From Candidatus Fermentibacterota bacterium (GTDB lineage: Bacteria > JAFGKV01), in assembly GCA_030620115.1 (NCBI GenBank), contig JAUXFG010000147.1:1-9633 (forward strand): 9,633 bases of DNA, read 5' to 3'. The notes beneath the pieces are model-generated. The model was given only the letters and a program-made list of their open reading frames with translations. It had not been told where the DNA came from and did not search any database. Below, in pieces: positions 1 through 4,460 of this stretch (its first letter is position 1; each line of letters starts with the position of its first letter). Position numbers and translations under genes: made by a program.

Positions 1-142
1 CCGACGAAACAACGATGCCGGCCAATCGATTCAGAAAGCCCTCGCGGTCCTTGTTGGACCGGAAGATCTTGCACCGCTCAATCCCCCGCACCATTACGTG
101 ATGCAACGCGCCTGTCGCATCAAGTCTCGGACATCATGGCAT
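1..142 (-). pseudogene. REP-associated (Y1/HUH) transposase, N-terminal part, stop at codon 3
   Basis: Read on the minus strand from ATG 142-140, this gives M-P-stop-C-P-R-L-D-A-T-G-A-L-H-H-V-M-V-R-G-I-E-R and then RSNKDREGFLNRLAGIVV up to the window edge. This is the start of the Y1_Tnp/RAYT transposase family, whose members typically begin MPRxPRxDAxGALHHVxxRG followed by an R-(D/N)-(D/K)-x-DRExFL motif. The spacing from ATG to the GALHHV block matches the family exactly, so ATG 142 is very probably the original start. Codon 3 is TGA (134-136), where the family usually has Arg; a CGA-to-TGA change would explain it. The next in-frame ATG (94-92) would drop the first 16 residues. The HUH and catalytic Tyr motifs lie outside the window. 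In this family the enzyme is a single-strand transposase linked to mobilisation of REP palindromes. Recognition is confident; inactivity is inferred from the stop. Confidence 0.75.
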
Positions 143-154
143 AATGCAACCAAC

Positions 155-745
155 ATGACCAGCTTCGAAGCCGACCGTAAGTTTAATATACTAGCTACGT
201 CCCCATCCCACATTGGCAAATACGATACGGATGGCTCGGTGCGAGACATCGTCATACGAGATAATGTGGCATATCTGGCCGATTATCATAAAGGACTCTG
301 TGTTCTCGACATCTCGGATCCGAGCGTGCCGGTGCAAATAGGAAACTATGACACGGGAAATCGTGCATTGGCCCTCACGGAATCAAACGATAATATCTTC
401 ATAGCCGATGACATGGATGGCTTGTACATCCTGCGGTACGATCCGACTCATGCCGACAACGACTTCCAGACCACATCTCCGCGTGTCGTGACACTGAATT
501 CGATCTCCCCAAACCCGGCCCGCACATTCACGACGATATCCTATCACATACTCGACTCATGTAAGCACGATCTATCTGTATACGACGCGGCAGGTCGGCT
601 GGTGAAGCGGTTATTCAATGACCACGTCGCAGACGGCTCACATACGGCGCCCTGGAATATCGGTGAAACACCCTCCGGAACCTATTTCATACGCCTGACA
701 TCCACATACGGGACCGAAACAAGGCGTTGTATCGTGATTGAATAA
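155..745 (+). pseudogene. LVIVD-repeat T9SS-secreted protein, N-terminally truncated remnant
   Basis: The reading frame is open to the left edge, but upstream of about 155 it is only the antisense of the transposase gene, so the protein-like part starts near here. From about 185 it encodes two LVIVD-type beta-propeller repeats (AYLADYHKGLCVLDISDPSVP and a weaker IFIADDMDGLYILRYDP). A linker follows, then an 80-residue C-terminal domain with NSISPNPARTFTTISY, a VYDAAGRLVKRL block and SGTYFIRL near the end. This is a Por secretion system (type IX) sorting domain, which directs proteins across the outer membrane. Such substrates need an N-terminal Sec signal peptide and usually several repeats; both are missing. 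I infer that the 5' end was lost when the adjacent transposase-bearing element arrived. The stop is TAA. It could still be translated from ATG 155, but the product would not be exported. Confidence 0.7.
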
Positions 746-769
746 CGCCTTCGCCGAGGACGGCAGGTC

Positions 770-899
770 AACCCGAACTTCTCACCAGTCCCGCGGCGGA
801 CGCAGGACTTCGTTACGCTCCGTCAGCCTCCTCTGTCCCGCGTCAGACGCGGGATGCTGAGAATATCTGGAGGCCGACGGAGTCCGCCAGCTGGCGGAC
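770..899. repeat. Composite GC-rich palindromic repeat, copy 1
   Basis: This stretch fills the gap between two convergent genes and is made of nested inverted repeats. It opens with AACCCGAACTTCTCA (770-784), one base from the terminal repeat of the second element at 2720-2812. It then shares the GGACTTCGTTA-type core with that element. CTCCGTCAGCCTCC (818-831) is repeated inverted at 869-882 with one mismatch. Between them is a perfect 8-bp hairpin, TCCCGCGT (836-843) with ACGCGGGA (847-854) around a CAG loop. The right terminal repeat seen in the other copy is absent, so this looks like a rearranged copy in which the left half was duplicated in inverted orientation. It may be a REP/MITE-type element, and by position could also help terminate transcription from either side. 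Confidence 0.65.
882..899. repeat. Perfect 18-bp palindrome
   Basis: GTCCGCCAG followed directly by CTGGCGGAC is a perfect palindrome lying 27 bases past the stop of the DUF4252 gene. It closes the composite repeat cluster. Its position would suit a terminator stem for the minus-strand operon, but there is no loop and no T-tract, so a repeat-element arm is the more economical reading. Confidence 0.6.
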
Positions 900-926
900 A
901 GCAGGCAGTGCCGTGCCCCTCTTGTT

Positions 927-1493
927 CTACTGTTCCTGGTACTGCTCCAAGGTCTTTTGAAGGCTGTCCAATGCCGAGAAGTCCATGCCGCCGAGACCGG
1001 CAAGCATCTGGCCGAGATTGATACTGCCGACGATATTCACGAAGGCGACCTCATCCGGCTCCACGGTCATGACGATGAGGCCCAACATGTTTCCATCCTT
1101 GAATTTGATGCTGATGTTGGTGAGCTCATCCGCTTCTTTTGACCGAATGATGCGTGTCCATTGATCCTTCTGGAGGTCCTTCTCGAACTTCTCCATATCC
1201 GACCGAATCCTCTCGGCGTCTTCCGGTTTGACATCGAATGACCGCACGCGAATCGACGTGAGGCCTCGCAGAAGCGCGGTCAGATCCTCTTGGCCCTCAA
1301 TCTCTGCGCTGACAAGCGATTGCAGCAACTCAGGGCCCAGGTCAACTTCAGTAATCTCCTCAGCATAGTCAGGGATCTTGAACTTCTCGATGTCGACGTA
1401 GCCTGGATGTTTCTTTAGGTCGTCATCGGCAGCGTACGCAACAACGGCTGTCGCCAAGAGAATGGTGAGACAGACTACTCTTCCTCTCCTCAT
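927..1493 (-). CDS. Exported DUF4252 family protein
   Basis: A 188-residue protein resembling the DUF4252 family; no molecular function is established for the family as far as I know. Residues 1-22 form a signal peptide (MRRGR, then a hydrophobic stretch, then VVAYA before ADDD); there is no lipobox, so signal peptidase I processing is likely. The mature part has an acidic start, a segment SIRVRSFDV typical of the family, an alternating charged helix (about 93-115), a strand pair around SIKFKDGNMLGLIVM, and a C-terminal region ending in a Gln-rich helix. I chose ATG 1493 because it has AAGGAG eight bases upstream, starts the signal peptide, and overlaps the preceding anti-sigma stop in ATGA; the longer frame to 1631 has no support. 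It is the last gene of the sigma/anti-sigma operon, so it is probably made with them and may act in the periplasm as an output or modulator of that pathway (inference). Confidence 0.75.
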   Translation of the reverse strand: MRRGRVVCLTILLATAVVAYAADDDLKKHPGYVDIEKFKIPDYAEEITEVDLGPELLQSLVSAEIEGQEDLTALLRGLTSIRVRSFDVKPEDAERIRSDMEKFEKDLQKDQWTRIIRSKEADELTNISIKFKDGNMLGLIVMTVEPDEVAFVNIVGSINLGQMLAGLGGMDFSALDSLQKTLEQYQEQ

Positions 1494-2047
1494 AGTTCCT
1501 CTCCTTTGAAAACTTGGATTTCGTTCTTCACGGCGTGCCGGATTTTGCGGGGCAACCCCTCGACCAAGACGCCATGCACTACTTCCCTTTCGGATTCCTT
1601 GATGGTCTGTGCAACGTAGAGAAGACTCCACTTTGCCAGATCCCCGGCAATTGCAAGCTCATCCGGATGATAGGGACCGGGCAATGTACCATTTCGGTCT
1701 CCGAACGGATTCAGGAACAGAAGCAGCGCGATGGATGCGGCCGCCATCCCCGCCACTGCTGCTCTCCAACCAAAGATCAGATTCCAATCCCATTTTCTCT
1801 GTGATGCTCTCTCTGGAACACGCTTTTCGATGGTAGCTTCATACACAGCAGAAATGACTCGATCCGGACATACATGATAGGGCAATGTGCTCAGCGTATT
1901 CGCAATGGCCCGGAGCGTTCGAACCTCTGCCAGACACTTCGGGCAATGCTCGATGTGTGCGGCAACTCGGGCGGCATCTTCTTCGTTGAGCGTACCGTCA
2001 GCAAACGCTTCCAGCTTCGATTCACACTGCTTACATGCGTCGTTCAT
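1490..2047 (-). CDS. Membrane anti-sigma factor with ZAS zinc finger
   Basis: A 185-residue single-pass membrane protein. Residues 1-50 are a zinc-binding anti-sigma domain: the H-x3-C-x2-C motif is H31, C35, C38 (HIEHCPKC), with further cysteines C5 and C8 near the N-terminus. A transmembrane helix spans about 93-113 (WRAAVAGMAAASIALLLFL), followed by a periplasmic tail of about 70 residues with no recognised domain. Proteins of this type hold their cognate ECF sigma factor inactive at the inner membrane until a signal releases it. The start ATG overlaps the sigma factor stop as ATGA, and the stop overlaps the DUF4252 start the same way, so the three genes are translationally coupled. The overlap with the sigma gene supports the two as a cognate pair. 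A GGAGG lies 13 bases upstream of the start, rather far for a strong site. Confidence 0.85.
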   Translation of the reverse strand: MNDACKQCESKLEAFADGTLNEEDAARVAAHIEHCPKCLAEVRTLRAIANTLSTLPYHVCPDRVISAVYEATIEKRVPERASQRKWDWNLIFGWRAAVAGMAAASIALLLFLNPFGDRNGTLPGPYHPDELAIAGDLAKWSLLYVAQTIKESEREVVHGVLVEGLPRKIRHAVKNEIQVFKGEEL

Positions 2048-2586
2048 AACGATTCCACCACCTCCGGCGATCGCTCCAATAGGATCTCTTTCAGCCTCTT
2101 CTTGCCTCGATGAATCGTCACCTTCACGCTGCTGAGCGTCGTGTCCATAGATTCACCGATTGATTCATAGGGCATGCCCTGAAAATAGTGCAGGAACAGC
2201 ATGCTTCTGGTACGTTCGGGAAGAGCGTTCATGGCCGACAGTACCATAATCCTCTGTTCGTTCTGCTCATACCTCGACGCAGGGCTTTCTTGATTATCGT
2301 TTGCTCCCGGCAGTAGAGCGATCTCATGAGGTTCGAGCCGGACATAACGAGCTGTTGACGTTTTCCTTTTTCGGAGCTCATCAATACAGCTGTTGTGTGC
2401 AACCTGCATGATCCATGCTTCCATCTTGACCTTCTCAATCCGCTCCCAGTTCTCCCAGAGCCGTAGAAATACAGTCTGCGTAACCTCTTCCGCATCAGCC
2501 CAGTTTTGCAGCATATAGGCAGCATAGCTGTAAACGCGATCCTTGTGCTGTTCCACCAGCTTTTTGAATTCCGCTTGCTGTCTCAT
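2044..2586 (-). CDS. ECF-family RNA polymerase sigma factor
   Basis: A 180-residue sigma-70 family protein of the ECF type. Region 2 covers about residues 8-76, including the helix DAEEVTQTVFLRLWENW (core binding and -10 recognition) and WIMQVAHNSCIDELRKRK. Region 4 covers about 113-170, with ALPERTRSMLFLHYFQGMPYESIGESM and the recognition helix TTLSSVKVTIHRGKKRLKE, which reads the -35 element. There is no SnoaL or other extra domain. The start ATG 2586 gives the normal ECF N-terminus (RQQAEFKKLVEQHKDRVYSY). Two longer in-frame starts exist, ATG 2649 and TTG 2670, but they would add residues unlike the family. ATG 2586 lacks an obvious Shine-Dalgarno sequence, which leaves the start uncertain. 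First gene of the operon with its anti-sigma factor and DUF4252; autoregulation is likely for such pairs. Confidence 0.88.
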   Translation of the reverse strand: MRQQAEFKKLVEQHKDRVYSYAAYMLQNWADAEEVTQTVFLRLWENWERIEKVKMEAWIMQVAHNSCIDELRKRKTSTARYVRLEPHEIALLPGANDNQESPASRYEQNEQRIMVLSAMNALPERTRSMLFLHYFQGMPYESIGESMDTTLSSVKVTIHRGKKRLKEILLERSPEVVESL

Positions 2587-2598
2587 CTCGAACTCTAT

Positions 2599-2624
2599 GA
2601 CGATGGGGATGATGGAAAGGTTAC
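2599..2624 (-). promoter_or_regulatory. Possible ECF-type promoter for the sigma operon
   Basis: On the minus strand GTAACC (2624-2619) is followed 16 bases later by CGTC (2602-2599). This resembles the AAC-type -35 and CGTC-type -10 boxes of many ECF promoters. Transcription would begin only a few bases before ATG 2586, which would make the mRNA almost leaderless and could fit the missing Shine-Dalgarno sequence there. A second AAC-containing box (GAAACTT) lies further upstream near 2671-2680 without a clear partner. Weak evidence: two short boxes only. Confidence 0.2.
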
Positions 2625-2719
2625 ATGCATGTCTGACCTGAAGCTTCATCGGGAGCTTCGTCGACTCCAAGTGAAGTTTCTAACCCTGAATGGTCCCGCT
2701 GGCTTGCGGGTGGCGCCAC

Positions 2720-2812
2720 TAACCCGCATTTCTCATCCCGCGTCCGCCGCGGGACTTCGTTATGCTCTGTCGGCCTCCTGATATTTCGCTGCCCGGTGAG
2801 AAGTGCGGGTTA
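2720..2812. repeat. MITE-like palindromic element, copy 2, with 16-bp TIRs
   Basis: A 93-bp element bounded by terminal inverted repeats: TAACCCGCATTTCTCA (2720-2735) and TGAGAAGTGCGGGTTA (2797-2812), which pair with one mismatch. Just inside the left end is a perfect 7-bp hairpin, TCCCGCG with CGCGGGA (2736-2754). The middle carries GGACTTCGTTATGCTCTGTC and GGCCTCCTG, shared with the copy at 770-899 apart from a few substitutions. There is no coding capacity, so it would have to be moved in trans; the Y1/RAYT-type transposase remnant at the left edge is a plausible partner family. I saw no clear target-site duplication. Confidence 0.7.
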
Positions 2813-2926
2813 AATCGCTGAAAAAACGCCAATAGTCCCACAACTTCCTGCGAAGTTTACGGTTCGCCCCAACCTTTGTGAGAAATCCAGGCTATGTCCT
2901 ATGGTCGTCTCGCATAGAGGGAGGGG

Positions 2927-3312
2927 CTACCATTCGACGTCGACTGGATACCTCTTTATGATAGCATCGTGAGTCACAATACGGAGCTGTTCGGTTCTTG
3001 CCTGCGCGACAAGCATCCGGTCGAAAGGATCTCCATGAAGAGAAGGCAGCCCACCCAATTCATAGACGTGGGGGCATTGACGGAGAGGAGTCTGAGATGG
3101 TTTAGTTCCTGCTGAACGGCGATCAATTCCGGGAGCCGTTTTTTCAGCTCAATCTTGCCCAACTGCATTTTGATCTGAATCTCCCACAGACTGACGATGC
3201 TCAGCAGCAACTCGTTCTCTCGGTCCTGGCATAGGGCCAACGCCCGTTCAGACAACTTGTCGGGTTCGCTATCCCACCAGATGAACACGTGCGTATCGAG
3301 GAGAAGCCTCAT
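2927..3312 (-). pseudogene. vapC: PIN-domain toxin (VapC type), frameshifted
   Basis: Toxin of a type II toxin-antitoxin pair; VapC proteins are Mg-dependent RNases that cut specific RNAs, often tRNA. The N-terminal 81 codons are in frame: MRLLLDTHVFIWW with catalytic D6 and SLWEIQIKMQLGK with E44. After SVNAP the frame breaks and ends at TGA 2974, giving a 112-residue product with an unrelated tail. In the neighbouring frame the missing half follows at once: HVYELGGLPSLHGDPFDRML, VAQA, then IVTHDAIIKRYPVDVEW and stop at 2927, containing the other acidic residues of the PIN active site (D95/D98, D116). Restoring one base to the G5 run at 3070-3074 (GCCCCC to GCCCCCC on the coding strand) would give APHVYEL, the usual family sequence, and a full 128-residue protein. 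So this is a single-base deletion or a sequencing error in a homopolymer. The start ATG overlaps the antitoxin stop as ATGA. Confidence 0.85.
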
Positions 3313-3533
3313 CTTCCTTCTGTCCAGAACTCCTCTGGGAGCGGTGCATCGAAATCACTGCTGGTCCAGATCGCACCGCTGTGCAGGCCGGCAACACGGT
3401 CTCCGGATGGCAACAGATGGGCGATGGGCTTCTCGTTCTCGCTCAGAACCACATGGACCCCGCCGACAACCCGACGCAACAGATCCTTGAAGTGCGCCTG
3501 AGCATCATTGACATCAACGGTTTCGGTTTGCAT
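3309..3533 (-). CDS. Phd/YefM-family antitoxin
   Basis: A 74-residue antitoxin that should bind and neutralise the downstream PIN toxin and repress its own operon. Residues 1-42 form the Phd/YefM DNA-binding fold: VDVNDAQAHFKDLLRRVVGG, then HVVLSENEKPIAHLLP. The C-terminal part, SGAIWTSSDFDAPLPEEFW, is the toxin-wrapping tail typical of antitoxins paired with this class of PIN proteins. ATG 3533 was chosen over the longer frame (to 3704) because GAAGGAGG sits five bases upstream and the protein then begins at the family's normal N-terminus. The stop overlaps the toxin start by four bases, so the two are coupled. The gene appears intact even though the toxin frame is broken. Confidence 0.88.
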   Translation of the reverse strand: MQTETVDVNDAQAHFKDLLRRVVGGVHVVLSENEKPIAHLLPSGDRVAGLHSGAIWTSSDFDAPLPEEFWTEGR

Positions 3534-3563
3534 TCGCGCCTCCTTCAAATTGTACACACCCAT

Positions 3564-3607
3564 AATGCCACAAGAATGCCACAAGCGCTCACCTTTGTAA
3601 AGCGCTC
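3564..3607 (-). promoter_or_regulatory. Candidate promoter/operator of the toxin-antitoxin operon
   Basis: Two perfect tandem 11-bp repeats, AATGCCACAAG at 3564-3574 and 3575-3585, lie about 30 bases upstream of the antitoxin start and are spaced by one helical turn. They run into AAGCGCTC at 3583-3590, repeated at 3600-3607; each holds the palindrome AGCGCT. On the minus strand TTTACA (3601-3596) is a fair -35 box, with CATTCT (3578-3573) as a poor -10 box 17 bases on, so repressor sites would overlap the promoter. This is the usual arrangement for autoregulated antitoxins. The repeats are seen directly; the role is inferred. Confidence 0.5.
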
Positions 3608-3637
3608 TATTTGCTTGAGAGGATAGGGGGATAGGGA

Positions 3638-3784
3638 ATGTTAACAGCGGAGCTGCTCGATAATCCTTGTCCTGGCCATCAGACCATATATACTCGTCGC
3701 CCATGGGATAAGATGCTATTCATTCCCGATCCCGATGATGCTGTGGATGAAAGATTGCCCCCGGTGTCGAGTATGTCCGAGTGA
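3638..3784 (+). CDS. Possible small protein of unknown function
   Basis: A 48-codon frame that starts at ATG 3638 after a purine-rich stretch (GGGGGATAGGGA) and ends at TGA 3784. It reads MLTAELLDNPCPGHQTIYTR and continues with RPWDKMLFIPDPDDAVDERL. The composition is protein-like, with an acidic C-terminal half and no low-complexity bias, unlike the sequence after it. It is transcribed away from the antitoxin. I do not recognise the family, and no domain or membrane segment is visible. Twenty-seven bases further on there is a strong GAGGAGG site before ATG 3812 (MPRLIEKLWFFVC), but that frame runs straight into repeat sequence, so it is at best the stub of a second gene. Confidence 0.25.
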   Translation: MLTAELLDNPCPGHQTIYTRRPWDKMLFIPDPDDAVDERLPPVSSMSE

Positions 3785-3958
3785 CAGCTTTGCAAAGAGG
3801 GAGGAGGTCGAATGCCCAGACTTATCGAGAAGTTATGGTTTTTCGTCTGTCAGATCAGAGATTGCAGATTCCAGATTCCTCCCATCCCCGAGATTGATCA
3901 ATCCCACATTCAAGCATTCCGCTTTTCTCCCCCTTCCAGCATTCCCCTTCTCCACCCA

Positions 3959-4056
3959 GATTCTTCGGTCGTTCTACTCCCTCAGAATGACACGTCTCTT
4001 CACGTCCAATGCCAACTGCCTTGTCATTCTGAGCAACTGAAAAGAGCGAAGAATCT
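3959..4056. repeat. Inverted pair of dispersed CATTCTGAG/GAAGAATCT repeats (unit 1)
   Basis: The left arm (3959-3992) begins GATTCTTCGGTCG and ends CCCTCAGAATGACA. The right arm (4022-4056) begins TGTCATTCTGAG and ends GAGCGAAGAATCT. The outer and inner blocks of the arms are complementary, with a divergent middle. Words of this kind are common as intergenic repeats in many bacterial genomes. The 29-base spacer between the arms has no coding content. Confidence 0.65.
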
Positions 4057-4158
4057 GGCCTTGATCCCCGTTCTGTCATCTGCACGCTGCACGCTGTCTT
4101 CTTCCTTCTCCCATTCCAGCATTCCAGCAATTCGCATTTCCCCAAATCCTTCCCCCCA

Positions 4159-4291
4159 AATTCTTCAGTCGCTTCGCTCCCTCAGAATGACAGGCAGCAC
4201 CACGCCCTTCTCAAGAAAACCCCTTTGGTTTTCCCATACTGTTATGCGACCACTGTCATTCTGAGCGACGCACCGGGAGCGAAAAATATCT
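4159..4291. repeat. Inverted pair of dispersed CATTCTGAG/GAAGAATCT repeats (unit 2)
   Basis: The left arm (4159-4192) reads AATTCTTCAGTCGCTTCGCT and then CCCTCAGAATGACA. The right arm (4254-4291) begins TGTCATTCTGAGCGACG and ends GGGAGCGAAAAATATCT. These are the same repeat type, in the same head-to-head order, as at 3959-4056, with a 61-base spacer. The left arm is the best conserved of the four copies. Confidence 0.65.
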
Positions 4292-4337
4292 CTTCTCTCC
4301 AGCGATCCGACCCGTCGCTCGCGTATGTATGCATGGT

Positions 4338-4373
4338 TGTCATTGCGAATGACATCAGAATCGTACAATCTCA
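4338..4373. repeat. Degenerate fifth copy, CATTGCGA type
   Basis: TGTCATTGCGAATGACA (4338-4354) is a perfect 7-bp stem with a GCG loop. The sequence continues to GTACAATCTC, so the block resembles the variant of the dispersed repeat that reads GTCATTGCGA...GCAATCTC. It lies about 90 bases upstream of the ABC transporter operon, in its probable leader or promoter region. Confidence 0.4.
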
Positions 4374-4460
4374 CGTGCCAACTCATCTACCCAACAGCAA
4401 TGTCCACCCGCCACGGGCACGGGAATGAGAAGCCCGGGTTCACCACAATGGGAGGATGGC

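Larger units (their letters stand above)
3785..4424. other. Non-coding, pyrimidine-rich, repeat-laden intergenic region
   Basis: No convincing gene lies here; the open frames on either strand follow compositional bias and cross repeat copies. From about 3850 to 4170 the plus strand is C/T-rich and built of short recurring words: TTCCAGCATTCC at 3934-3945 and 4114-4125, and a tandem TGCACGC at 4081-4094. Two inverted pairs of a longer dispersed repeat (3959-4056 and 4159-4291) and a degenerate fifth copy (from 4338) sit in it. The promoter of the ABC operon should lie at its right end, but I could not find a convincing one. Confidence 0.6.

Noticed and set aside
1493-1631. Longer start for the DUF4252 gene
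   Set aside because: The extension overlaps the anti-sigma gene in another frame and would bury the signal peptide in the interior of the protein.
3812-4264. Long plus-strand open frame in the intergenic region with a good ribosome site
   Set aside because: After about 14 residues it runs through pyrimidine-rich low-complexity sequence and several repeat arms, and the translation is Ser/Pro/Leu-rich without domains. I keep only the start as a possible gene stub.
4337-4369. TTGTCA (4337-4342) and TACAAT (4364-4369) as a promoter for the ABC operon
   Set aside because: Each box is good but the spacing is 21 bases. The alternative TTGCGA gives only 15, and the left box is part of a dispersed repeat. 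Not strong enough to list as a promoter.
3959-4373. Repeated arms as a CRISPR array
   Set aside because: The arms alternate in orientation, diverge in the middle and have unequal spacers, and no cas gene is near.
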